Below, piece after piece: positions 1-7,963 of a DNA stretch of 64,000 bases. This DNA is from a bacterium (GTDB lineage: Bacteria; SZUA-182; DTGQ01). Every line of letters begins with the position of its first letter. The stretch's first letter is position 1. A program made the translations under genes and the position numbers. The notes under the pieces were generated by a model. It searched no databases. It was not told the origin of the DNA and worked only from the letters and a program-made list of their open reading frames with translations. Location of the stretch: positions 1 to 64,000 of the forward strand of contig JBFLZW010000036.1 of assembly GCA_040755755.1 (NCBI GenBank), read 5' to 3'.

Positions 1-160
1 TGTGATCTGAGCCTTTTTCAGCTCGGCTTACGCTTCTATAATTATCTATTGAACCAGGAATTACCTATCCCTGTATTATTTTATCATGCCTTTGAGGCAA
101 GATTATGAAAATGTGTCCGGTAGTGAGTAGTAGGCATGATAAGTCCTCATATAAAAATCC

Positions 161-186
161 AAAGGCGGAGATTTAACTCCGCCTTT
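161..186 (-). terminator. Intrinsic-type terminator downstream of citrate synthase
   Basis: A perfect 10-bp stem (AAAGGCGGAG / CTCCGCCTTT) with a six-base loop lies about 50 bases beyond the citrate synthase stop codon. Read on the minus strand, the stem is followed by a T-rich stretch. This fits a Rho-independent terminator for the minus-strand gene. The first 160 bases of the window hold no gene that I can see. A GTGTCCGGTAG motif at 113-123 recurs at 11.1-11.3 kb. Confidence 0.65.
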
Positions 187-234
187 CGGGTGAAGTGCGA
201 TTACATCCAAAAGCTTATTTCCCCCTGCCTTATT

Positions 235-1452
235 CTACCGCTCCTTTATGGGTATATACGGCCGGTTATGGTCGCCGATGTACTGCTGGGTGGGACGGAA
301 TATCCGGTTATCCTGTACCTGCTCCAGCCAGTGCGCTGCCCAGCCGACAACTCGGGAGATGGCAAACAGGCAGGTGAAAAGATCAATGGGAATGCCCAGG
401 CATTCATAGACAATGCCGGAATAAAAGTCCACATTCGGGCACAGGTTCTTATGGGACAGTTTCTTATCAACAATCTCTTCCAGTTTCAGAGCGATTTTGT
501 AGAGGGTTTTGACTTCCTCGCCGGGGAAGGCATCGAGCAGTTCGGGAATAAGGCTTTGGAGAACATCTGCCCTCGGATCTTTGGTCTTGTAGACCCGGTG
601 TCCGATACCCATGATTTTGGCCTTGGCGTTGAGTTTTTCATCCACGAAAGATTCCACGTTATCCGGATGTCCGATCGAATAGAGCATTCGGATGACCCGC
701 TCATTGGCACCGCCGTGGAGTGAGCCGCTCAGGGCTCCGACAGCCCCGGAAATTGCAGAGTAAATGCTGGCCTGCGTGGAGCCGATGACTCTGGCCGTAA
801 AGGTCGAGGCATTCATGGTATGCTCCATATGCAGGATCAGGGCCTTATCCAGGACCCGGGCCGCTTCCGGATTCGGCGGGTTTCCGGTCAGCATGTAGAG
901 GAGGTTTTCCGCATGATTGTATTTGGATTGGGGTGGAATCGGCTCTTCCCCGTTGCGATGGCGTTCAAAGGCGGCCAGGATCGTGGGCATTCTGGCAATG
1001 AGTGAAATAGCCCGCCTCAAGTTGTGACGGGAGGAGCACACATCGTCAGCGTAATAGTCCTCGCCCTGGAGAAGAGCGGTAGCCGTCTGGAGGGCGATCA
1101 TGGGATGCATGCCCACGGGAAAATGGGTAATTGCCTCGCGGATCGTATTGGAGATATACCGGGATTTGGTCAGCAGGGTCTTGAACTGGTTGAATTCCCG
1201 CTCCGATGGCAGATGCGAATAGAGGAGCAGGTAGGCGGTTTCCTCAAAACAGCTTTCTTCTGCCAGTTCCCTGATATTGATACCTCGGTACTCCAGAATC
1301 CCCTGCAGGCCATCGACATGGCTGACGGAAGACTTATTGCAGATAACTCCTTCAAGCCCGGGGCGGTAATTGTCCTCCACTTTCGGCTGTTCTCCTTTGG
1401 GCTTCTCGATACTCACCATATTGACATTCCCCTGGTTGTCCATACATTCCAT
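235..1452 (-). CDS. gltA: Citrate synthase
   Basis: This 405-residue protein condenses acetyl-CoA with oxaloacetate to citrate, the entry step of the TCA cycle, in the cytoplasm. The catalytic triad of the family is present: His246 in HGGANERV, His285 in GIGHRVYK and Asp342 in NVDFYSG, spaced much as in other citrate synthases. The N-terminal region has the 'gLeGV' and 'YRGi.i.eLa' signatures of the short bacterial type. The length is typical. The chosen ATG at 1452 has an AAGGAG ribosome-binding site six bases upstream. The gene stands alone, with a plausible promoter upstream and a hairpin terminator downstream. Methylcitrate synthase is a related alternative, but no prp genes are nearby to support it. 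Confidence 0.96.
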   Translation of the reverse strand: MECMDNQGNVNMVSIEKPKGEQPKVEDNYRPGLEGVICNKSSVSHVDGLQGILEYRGINIRELAEESCFEETAYLLLYSHLPSEREFNQFKTLLTKSRYISNTIREAITHFPVGMHPMIALQTATALLQGEDYYADDVCSSRHNLRRAISLIARMPTILAAFERHRNGEEPIPPQSKYNHAENLLYMLTGNPPNPEAARVLDKALILHMEHTMNASTFTARVIGSTQASIYSAISGAVGALSGSLHGGANERVIRMLYSIGHPDNVESFVDEKLNAKAKIMGIGHRVYKTKDPRADVLQSLIPELLDAFPGEEVKTLYKIALKLEEIVDKKLSHKNLCPNVDFYSGIVYECLGIPIDLFTCLFAISRVVGWAAHWLEQVQDNRIFRPTQQYIGDHNRPYIPIKER

Positions 1453-1523
1453 ATACTTCTCCTTTCCTTGCCTTTGCAGCAGTTACGTGGGCAGATAATC
1501 CAGCTTCTTGGCGTGTGGATAAA

Positions 1524-1553
1524 ACTATACCATAAAATCAAAACCAAAATCAA
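1524..1553 (-). promoter_or_regulatory. Putative sigma-70 promoter for gltA
   Basis: On the minus strand TTGATT (1553-1548) and TATAGT (1529-1524) are separated by 18 bases, about 75 bases upstream of the citrate synthase start. The match is good but the surrounding region is AT-rich, so chance occurrence is possible. Confidence 0.4.
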
Positions 1554-1601
1554 AGCCATAACAAGCCGGGACTCTGAGGAAAGAAAAAAAGATGGATTCT
1601 C

Positions 1602-1641
1602 ATGATTTAGCCACCGGCTCACCATCCGGTGGCTAAATCAT
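1602..1641. terminator. 16-bp perfect hairpin between gltA and the 1680-2303 gene
   Basis: A perfect 16-bp inverted repeat (arms 1602-1617 and 1626-1641, eight-base loop) contains the core TTTAGCCACCGG. It lies just downstream of the minus-strand gene that ends at 1680. On that strand a T-rich run (TTTTTTTC) follows about ten bases later, so termination of that gene is the likeliest role. Confidence 0.6.
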
Positions 1642-1679
1642 TGCAGCATTCACCTTGAAATGAAGACAGGAAGTATGTT

Positions 1680-2303
1680 CTAGTAGCCAGTAGAGGAAGG
1701 AGATGTATTCCAGGCAAGGCCTGGTGTGAGCGTATTCGTAAAATTATCTCCGAACACAAAGAAGTTGTAATTCTGGCTGATAGTATAATTCTGTCCATTG
1801 GGAGAATTATAATTGAAGCTCGAAGAGGGAATGGCAGAGTATGGCAGTGTTGCCTTATAATTGAACGGAGAATATGAATAATCAGGGGAAACTCCCCAGG
1901 TGGATACGGTAACCGCATTTCCAGAATAATCATCGGCTAACCGGTGTCCCCATCCCCATCTCCATTGGTATCCGAAACCTGGCCCATTGCAAAATGGATC
2001 GTAGTTTGTCACATATACGGATGGTTGATACAATAACGGCTGATAGGTTGAATCCAGGTCCGTCAGATATAATGAAGGTTCGTAATTTACTACGGTAGTG
2101 TTATTTACCGTGGTGTAATCATTCATCAATGCCGTATAACTGTTGTAACTCCCACCGCCACCGCGTCCATTGTTCCAGCCTGCAAACAGGTCATCATACC
2201 TTCCGCCATGATAACCTGCGGCTTCAAGAAGCATGGGAATAACCAAAACACTTATAACAGTAAAAAGTATACCAGTGATTTTTTTGTCTATAATTTTTGA
2301 CAT
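1680..2303 (-). CDS. Small secreted protein of unknown function
   Basis: I do not recognise this 207-residue protein. It has an N-terminal signal peptide: KK-type basic residues, then a hydrophobic stretch at about residues 11-26 ending near LEAAG. The mature part is rich in Gly, Tyr, Asn and Ser, with a GRGGGG stretch and many YxxS/NY pairs, and looks low-complexity and extracellular. No PEP-CTERM sorting motif or lipobox is present. The ATG at 2303 has a GGGGGG-type purine ribosome-binding site. It stands between the exopolysaccharide operon and gltA on the same strand, so an envelope or matrix role is possible, but this rests only on position. Confidence 0.7.
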   Translation of the reverse strand: MSKIIDKKITGILFTVISVLVIPMLLEAAGYHGGRYDDLFAGWNNGRGGGGSYNSYTALMNDYTTVNNTTVVNYEPSLYLTDLDSTYQPLLYQPSVYVTNYDPFCNGPGFGYQWRWGWGHRLADDYSGNAVTVSTWGVSPDYSYSPFNYKATLPYSAIPSSSFNYNSPNGQNYTISQNYNFFVFGDNFTNTLTPGLAWNTSPSSTGY

Positions 2304-2523
2304 TACGATATCCCCCCTGAAAAATTTTAGGTATTACCAATAGTCATTAAAATATAGATTACCCCAAATAGTAACTTATTATTAAATAAACATCCCCCCT
2401 TCGGTTAACCAGAATTTTAATTCTTATTATAGACGACGGGTTACAGTAATAGTTACGAATTTCTGCTGTTTGAATAGCCGATGGTAAGGGGTATACCCAG
2501 GGACGGGCTTTGGATGAGGGTAA

Positions 2524-3432
2524 TCAGGAGGATTTCCAGCCTTCCAGGACTTCCCTGGGCTCCTCACATATCTGGACCAGGGGCAGGCTCACCTTTCTCT
2601 CCTCCCTGGCCAGGATTTCTCCCAGGGGGGCGAAATGAAAGTCCTGCAGCAGACGGATGAGCTTTTTTTCTGTTGTGTGCAGGTTAAGATAGTGCCGGAA
2701 CTGGTTGACCGGCCCAATGGGCAGACGGGGCTGCCCCGGATCAAGCTCCCAGGGATGAAGGTAGATAACTGCCGGGCGTCTTTCCGTGTGATTCACCTGG
2801 AGCAGAGCGCGATAAATCAGCGAATAGGGCAGGAGGCGAAAGTACCCCCCTCCGGCGATGGGAAAATTCTGTCCCAGAAGGCTGACGGTGGACAGAGGAA
2901 ATTCCCGGATGGATTTATTTTTCGGGGTCCTGATCCGGTAAGGGAAGCGGGGGGAGTCAGGAATGCCGTATCGGTCGTGAAAAATGGGGAAAATGCTGGA
3001 ATCATAGCGAAATCCCTGCTCAATAAGGATATCAAGGGCCCAGAGGGTATCCTGGCGGATGGAAAAGGTAGGGGCCCGGTATCCCCGGATTGCCAGATGA
3101 GTAATCTGCTCCAGAGCCCGCCTGCTGCGCTCAATGTCAGCCCGGAATTCCTCCGGAGTCTGCCGGTAAATATCCATGTGCTTATATCCATGACAGGCGA
3201 TTTCATGCCCTTCCCGATGGATCTCCTCTACCAGTTCGGGATATCGTTCGGCATTCCATCCCAGGATAAAAAAGGTGGCCCGGATACGAAACTTTTGAAA
3301 TATATTCAGGAGCCGATGCACATTGGACCGGAGACGGCTTTCCTGCTTCGACCATTCCTGAAACTGGATAACCGACTCCATGACTTTGGCCTGAAAGTAT
3401 TCTTCCATATCGATTGACAGGGCATTAATCAT
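2524..3432 (-). CDS. Polysaccharide deacetylase, XrtA-cluster type (DUF3473)
   Basis: This 302-residue NodB-fold polysaccharide deacetylase is predicted to remove acetyl groups from the exopolysaccharide made by this cluster. The family motifs are visible: the SIDMEEYF start with the metal-binding Asp, an HGYKH zinc-binding pair, YRAPTFS, and a late LHPWE catalytic-side His. The C-terminal extension is the DUF3473 type found beside XrtA/PEP-CTERM exopolysaccharide genes. I chose the ATG at 3432, preceded by AGGGA, rather than the longer frame starting at 3486, because the protein then begins at the conserved INALSIDMEEYF. It overlaps the stop of the upstream ATPase gene by eight bases, which suggests translational coupling. 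Confidence 0.88.
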   Translation of the reverse strand: MINALSIDMEEYFQAKVMESVIQFQEWSKQESRLRSNVHRLLNIFQKFRIRATFFILGWNAERYPELVEEIHREGHEIACHGYKHMDIYRQTPEEFRADIERSRRALEQITHLAIRGYRAPTFSIRQDTLWALDILIEQGFRYDSSIFPIFHDRYGIPDSPRFPYRIRTPKNKSIREFPLSTVSLLGQNFPIAGGGYFRLLPYSLIYRALLQVNHTERRPAVIYLHPWELDPGQPRLPIGPVNQFRHYLNLHTTEKKLIRLLQDFHFAPLGEILAREERKVSLPLVQICEEPREVLEGWKSS

Positions 3433-4555
3433 GATTATCCCTGGCTTTCGTGAAATCTTCATTGATTTGCCTTTGCACTGCATCAATCATCATGGAGAGA
3501 GAAACGATCTGAGTCAGGATAACGACGTCCTTAAGCTCCGGGTTTTTTATGGAAGATAAATCATCGGGAAAGCAGGGCAGGTTTTGCCCACTCGTGCATG
3601 TTTTCTGCAAGTAGTTCCGGTAGAGGGAATTTACTCCCTGAGAAAGCAGCTCAAGGTCCTGACGCACCGAAGGAAGATGCCCCATCCTGTCTTCGCTTGA
3701 CTTCCACAGCCTGAAGGGGGCGAATTTTTTCTCTCCCCCCTCTTTCCCCTTCACAGGGAGCTCCATGAGGACCTTGTCAACAAGCCAGGTCCTGATGGTG
3801 TGTTTTTGCTCTACATACCCGGCCAAAAGGGCAGCATCACATATAATGTTGATAATCCGGGGGATACCGCCTGAGGCATGGAAGATGCACTTTACAGCTC
3901 CTTTGGAGAAAGGATTTCTGGGGCATCCGGCCACTGCCAGCCGATGCTGAATATATTCTCCGGTTTCTTTCAGACTCAAGGGGAGGATATGAAACCAGAC
4001 GCTGACTCTTTGCCTGAACTGTCGCAGGTGGGGAGAATCCAGAATCTCACGCAGCTCCGGCTGCCCGACGAGAATGATATGGATCAGTTTATCTTTTTCC
4101 GTTTCCAGGTTTGACAAAAGGCGAACTTCCTCCATCGACTGGACCAGCAGCCGCTGGGCTTCATCGATAATCAATACTGCTTTTGATCCAGCCGCATATT
4201 GCTGGAGCAAATAGGCATGAATCATCTCCAAGATATCTACCCTTGCCAGGGAAGCGGAGGGTTTCGGTATCTCATACTCCCGGGCAATCATCCGAAGCAG
4301 TTGCTGAGGGTCGGAGCTTGGATTGGTAATATGGGCAATCCTGGCCCGATCCCGAAACTGGCTGACAATCGCCTTGGTCACCATGGTCTTTCCCGCGCCG
4401 ATTTCGCCGGTTATTACGGAAAATCCCTTTTTTGCCTCCAGAGAGTAATGAAGATATGCTATTGCCCGCTTATGAATTGAGCTGAGATAGAGGTACTGCG
4501 GATCAGGTGTAAGGTTAAAAGGGTTTTCTGCTAACTGGTAAAAATTTTTGTACAT
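3425..4555 (-). CDS. ExeA/GspA-like AAA ATPase of the exopolysaccharide cluster
   Basis: This 376-residue AAA ATPase is of the type found in XrtA exopolysaccharide loci and is related to the ExeA secretion ATPase. It starts with the characteristic MYKNFYQL..NPFNLTPDP segment. Walker A is GEIGAGKT with Lys56, and Walker B is LIIDEAQ with Asp131-Glu132. The C-terminal 100 residues diverge from the ATPase core and probably form a partner-binding tail. It lies between the autokinase and the deacetylase with gaps of a few bases, so it is part of one operon. Its role in polymer assembly or export is inferred from synteny; the biochemical function of this family is not well established. Confidence 0.85.
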   Translation of the reverse strand: MYKNFYQLAENPFNLTPDPQYLYLSSIHKRAIAYLHYSLEAKKGFSVITGEIGAGKTMVTKAIVSQFRDRARIAHITNPSSDPQQLLRMIAREYEIPKPSASLARVDILEMIHAYLLQQYAAGSKAVLIIDEAQRLLVQSMEEVRLLSNLETEKDKLIHIILVGQPELREILDSPHLRQFRQRVSVWFHILPLSLKETGEYIQHRLAVAGCPRNPFSKGAVKCIFHASGGIPRIINIICDAALLAGYVEQKHTIRTWLVDKVLMELPVKGKEGGEKKFAPFRLWKSSEDRMGHLPSVRQDLELLSQGVNSLYRNYLQKTCTSGQNLPCFPDDLSSIKNPELKDVVILTQIVSLSMMIDAVQRQINEDFTKARDNHD

Positions 4556-4571
4556 GACGTATCCTGGTGAT

Positions 4572-5342
4572 CTAATAGTAATAATAATTGGAACTTGGCC
4601 GGTCCGTCCTGTTCAGGACAATGCCCATCAGATTGGCCTTTTTCAGTTTGGCCACGGCTGATTCCAGGGCGACCATTCGGGTTTTACCTGCCCGTGCGAC
4701 CAGCAGCACGCCATCCACCTTCAGTGATAGAATAAGGGCATCGGTAAACTGATTGATCGGCGGCGAGTCAACAATGACAAAGCGGTTCGGGTACCGCTCC
4801 TTGGCTTCCTGGAGGAGCAGGGACATTCTGCGACTGTTAATCAGCTCGGAAGGGTTTTGAGGGATCGGCCCGGCCGGCAGCAGGCTCAGCTTGGGGATTG
4901 CGGTCTTGACCAGGGCCTCGGCTAGATTCACCTCATTCCGGAGAAAGTTTGCCAGTCCGACAAAAACCTGTTCCACGCCGAGCATGCGGTGAACCTGAGG
5001 ATTTCGCATATCGCAGTCGATCAGCAGCGCCGTTTCCTGCAAGCCCTGGGCAATGGATATGGCCAGATTCACCGAGGTGGTGGTCTTCCCCTCCCCTACA
5101 GCGGCACTGGTGACCAGGAACAGCCGCTCGCCGTTTTGCTGGCCGGCGTTCAGGATCATGGTCCGCAGCACCTTGTACTGTTCGAAGGCATCGGTACGGT
5201 CCTGCATCATGGCCTGAATCCGGGGATCAAGCTCATGAAAGTCAGGGGATGGCCTGGATGGTATGTGGCCTATGGCTGATATGGACTCATTTTTTTTCCG
5301 CTCCTGGGCTGCTCGCTCCAGAGCCCGCTCAATAAAGCTCAT
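4572..5342 (-). CDS. BY-kinase (CpsD/CapB-type tyrosine autokinase)
   Basis: This 256-residue cytoplasmic bacterial tyrosine kinase controls polymerisation and export of the exopolysaccharide with the Wzz-type protein encoded just upstream. Walker A is AVGEGKTTT (Lys86), Walker A' is LIDCDMRNP (about residues 108-115), and Walker B is FVIVDSPP. The C-terminus ends in four consecutive tyrosines, the autophosphorylation cluster expected of CpsD-type enzymes. The kinase and membrane activator are separate polypeptides, as in Gram-positive bacteria and many XrtA clusters, not fused as in Wzc. Confidence 0.9.
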   Translation of the reverse strand: MSFIERALERAAQERKKNESISAIGHIPSRPSPDFHELDPRIQAMMQDRTDAFEQYKVLRTMILNAGQQNGERLFLVTSAAVGEGKTTTSVNLAISIAQGLQETALLIDCDMRNPQVHRMLGVEQVFVGLANFLRNEVNLAEALVKTAIPKLSLLPAGPIPQNPSELINSRRMSLLLQEAKERYPNRFVIVDSPPINQFTDALILSLKVDGVLLVARAGKTRMVALESAVAKLKKANLMGIVLNRTDRPSSNYYYY

Positions 5343-5357
5343 AGTGATTTTCCTTTA

Positions 5358-6878
5358 TTATTGAAACACATTTCGCATTAAGGAAAAAAGGATCAATAAC
5401 ACCCAAAAGATAACTATCACCCCGTGGATAACCTGGCAGCGCTTGTGCCGCTGTTTCTCTTCCAGAGTAAATACCAGGGGTATATTAGCCACCACCGGGA
5501 TATGCAGATTATCCTGAATATCGCTCTCGTCCTTGACTGTGCGACAGAGGTACTCAAAGCCCACCAGAGATCCAAGACCTGTGGCCAGAGACAGAATGAT
5601 GCAGATCAGGGTAATCTGCCAGGGATTATAGGCAATAGGCCTCAGGGGGAGGCGGGCCGGGTCGAGAATTTTAAACCGGCTCTGGTGAGCGGTTTTTTCC
5701 ATCTCCCTGACCATGTGAATCTGTGCCAGGCGCTTGAGCAGTGTTTCATAGGCTTCCTCGTTGACCTTGTTATCCCTGGTCAGTCTGGCCAGTTCCTCTT
5801 CCTGGGCTGGAATAGAGCTCACCCGGCCAGCGTAAACGGCAATGTCTTTTTCAAGCTCCTGCCGCCTGGTCTGAAGAAGGTTTATTTCAACCTCGATATT
5901 GTTGACCTCTTCCTTAAGTTTTTGATAGATCGGGTTAATGATCGAGGTTTCCTGAGAAGGGCCATTCACTTCGGGCTTTGGTTTGCTTTTCTGCTGAGCG
6001 GCGGACGCCTTTTCTTTCTCCATCTCTGCTTTCAGCTTGATGACATCAGGATAGTTTTCCGTATATCTGGATGATAACTCAGCCAGTTGAATCCGAAGCT
6101 GCCTGATCCGGTCTTCTCTCTGGACAAAGGCCACGATTGATGGCTGCTCCTCAGCCAATTGTTTTTGCAGGATCGTCCGCTTTTGTTCCAATTCCCTGGC
6201 TTTTAATTTAACCTCGGTGAATTCGTCCTGAAGCTTCTGGAGGTGAGTGAGGTTAATATTTGCCTCTCCCGGCATCTGGCCGATATTTTTTTCCTTGAAT
6301 TCTTTGAGGGCCTTTTCCGAGCTCTCCAGCCTTTCCTTGTATTCTTTGAGCTGCCTGCGGACAAAATTATACTCGACCTGGGCCTGGCTCCCGGTCAGCT
6401 CCAGATTTTCCTCGATGAACATCCTGGCTAAGGTATTGGTAATGTCCCGGACCTGATGCGGCTCTTCCCCCGTATAGGTAATAGTGAAAAGGCCGGTGCC
6501 GATGCTGTCGATGACAATATTATCCCTGATCTGATTGACCATTCTTTCAAGCTCAAGGGAGCTTTCAAGCCCGGAGGGATTTTGACTGCGATGAGCCAGA
6601 CCGAGGCTCGTGATTACCCTGCCGAGCCGGTTATTGCTGAGAATCAGGTTACGGATGGTCTTTATCTGCTCCGGGTCCACGCTGGTCTGCCTGTTCTGGG
6701 CAAGAGGATTTTCAATGGTTTTGACTTCAAGCATGACCGTACATTGAGACCGGTAGCGCCGGGGGAGAAGAAAACTGCCGGCGATCGACAGAAGCAGGCT
6801 CAGCGAGAAACAGCCGAGAAAGACCATTTTATGATACCGAAAAATCTGGAAATAATACTTTAATGTTTCTTTTCCCAT
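5358..6878 (-). CDS. Wzz/GumC-type chain-length determinant protein
   Basis: This 506-residue inner-membrane polysaccharide co-polymerase sets chain length and activates the autokinase. A short cytoplasmic N-terminus is followed by a membrane segment (about residues 18-36), then a long periplasmic part with extended coiled coils (about 165-250 and 310-390). A second membrane helix lies around residues 425-445 after the PxxP-type LDPARLPLRPIAYNP segment, and a third hydrophobic helix at the very end. The gene lies 15 bases upstream of the kinase gene. The length matches XrtA-associated GumC-like proteins. Confidence 0.9.
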   Translation of the reverse strand: MGKETLKYYFQIFRYHKMVFLGCFSLSLLLSIAGSFLLPRRYRSQCTVMLEVKTIENPLAQNRQTSVDPEQIKTIRNLILSNNRLGRVITSLGLAHRSQNPSGLESSLELERMVNQIRDNIVIDSIGTGLFTITYTGEEPHQVRDITNTLARMFIEENLELTGSQAQVEYNFVRRQLKEYKERLESSEKALKEFKEKNIGQMPGEANINLTHLQKLQDEFTEVKLKARELEQKRTILQKQLAEEQPSIVAFVQREDRIRQLRIQLAELSSRYTENYPDVIKLKAEMEKEKASAAQQKSKPKPEVNGPSQETSIINPIYQKLKEEVNNIEVEINLLQTRRQELEKDIAVYAGRVSSIPAQEEELARLTRDNKVNEEAYETLLKRLAQIHMVREMEKTAHQSRFKILDPARLPLRPIAYNPWQITLICIILSLATGLGSLVGFEYLCRTVKDESDIQDNLHIPVVANIPLVFTLEEKQRHKRCQVIHGVIVIFWVLLILFSLMRNVFQ

Positions 6879-6936
6879 GAAATTTTATTCCCCGCCTGTG
6901 CTGATATTCCTTTCGGCGTTATGACTGTCATGCGCT

Positions 6937-7782
6937 TCACAGCAGGGATTCCGGAACAAAGATTGTGTCACCGGGCATTAAGGATACATTCATCTCGGGA
7001 TTCGCTTTCCTCAGCAGAGCTTTGAAATTGACCTGAATGGTAGTAAAAGAATTTTCCCGGCGACGGGAAATCTTGACCCGGTCGATTCTGGCAAATTCGG
7101 TGAATCCTCCAGCCTCCAGAATAGCATCCATAGCGGTCAGCTCTTTCCGGAAATGGATGACCTTGGGATTTTTAACCTCGCCAACCACGGTAATTCTGGC
7201 GTTAAAATTGTCGGGGATAAAAATCGTGTCATCGGTCTTGAGCTCAATATTCTGGCTCAGGTCACCCTCCTTTAACAGTTGGTAGAAGTCCACCTCAACC
7301 GCACGGTCATTCCGGATCAGGGATGCCCTTCCGAGGTCAGCCGTATCCAGGACTCCTCCGATGAGCGATAAAAGCTGCAGGACAGTTGTCCTTCGCTTGA
7401 GGGTCACCATACCCGGCTTTTTGACCTCCCCGAAAACATAAACCTTTAAGCTATTGATATTACTGACAGTTACTGTAACCGTCGGCTGATTGACGAACCG
7501 GGTTAATTGTGTTTGAATACTGTCGGCCATCTCTTGCGGAGTAAAGCCCGCGGCCTGAATATCCCCCAGCAGGGGAAAAGACACCTTTCCATCAGGACGG
7601 ACTACTGCCGTGCGGGTCAGATGCTCATTGTCCCAGACCGAGATGGATAGCTCATCCTCAACCCCGATCAGATACGGCTCCCCATCCGAAGCAGCACAGA
7701 AACCCGTGTAAGCATGCAGGAAGAGAATCATAAATAACCAGATGCCAACCCCGGTCTCCCCAAAAACCCGTACCTTCTTCAT
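6937..7782 (-). CDS. Wza-like polysaccharide export protein (SLBB domains)
   Basis: This 281-residue outer-membrane or periplasmic polysaccharide export protein begins with a signal peptide (hydrophobic residues about 13-30). The polysaccharide-export domain follows (YLIGVEDELSISVWDN through about residue 110), then two SLBB repeats (about 112-190 and 195-275), each with the VFGEVKKPG or VVGEVKNP signature. No clear lipobox Cys follows the signal peptide, so it may be a soluble or non-lipidated Wza relative. It is co-directional with, and close to, the chain-length gene. Confidence 0.9.
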   Translation of the reverse strand: MKKVRVFGETGVGIWLFMILFLHAYTGFCAASDGEPYLIGVEDELSISVWDNEHLTRTAVVRPDGKVSFPLLGDIQAAGFTPQEMADSIQTQLTRFVNQPTVTVTVSNINSLKVYVFGEVKKPGMVTLKRRTTVLQLLSLIGGVLDTADLGRASLIRNDRAVEVDFYQLLKEGDLSQNIELKTDDTIFIPDNFNARITVVGEVKNPKVIHFRKELTAMDAILEAGGFTEFARIDRVKISRRRENSFTTIQVNFKALLRKANPEMNVSLMPGDTIFVPESLL

Positions 7783-7880
7783 GCTTTCCTATCCCTCCTC
7801 TCCTGACCAGGTCTCTCCCTTGCGCCTGGTCAGATAGCATAGCTTCGCCCTCTCAGGGCATATAGGGCAATATCATTACT

Positions 7881-7963
7881 TCTGACTTCTGACTCCTGAC
7901 TTCTGACTCCTGACTCCTGACTTCTGACTCCTGACTCCTCTTCACTGACCACTGACCACTCAC
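7881..7963. repeat. Tandem CTGACTCCTGA / CTGACCACTGAC intergenic repeat
   Basis: Positions 7881-7939 hold six to seven tandem copies of a 9-10-base unit (CTGACTTCTGACTCCTGA type). At 7943-7960 a second unit, CACTGACCACTGACC, follows. The same first unit, in one or both orientations, occurs at 35147-35245, 45016-45054 and 50429-50516. The second type reappears at 63873-63895 and near 10030. These are dispersed intergenic repeats, not a CRISPR array, because units are contiguous with no spacers. Confidence 0.85.

Noticed and set aside
1680-2303. PEP-CTERM substrate of an exosortase
   Set aside because: The C-terminus lacks the PEP motif, the membrane helix and the basic tail.
7881-7963. Possible CRISPR array
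   Set aside because: The units are 9-10 bases and contiguous, with no unique spacers of 25-40 bases. No cas genes apart from the cmr1 stump are in the window.
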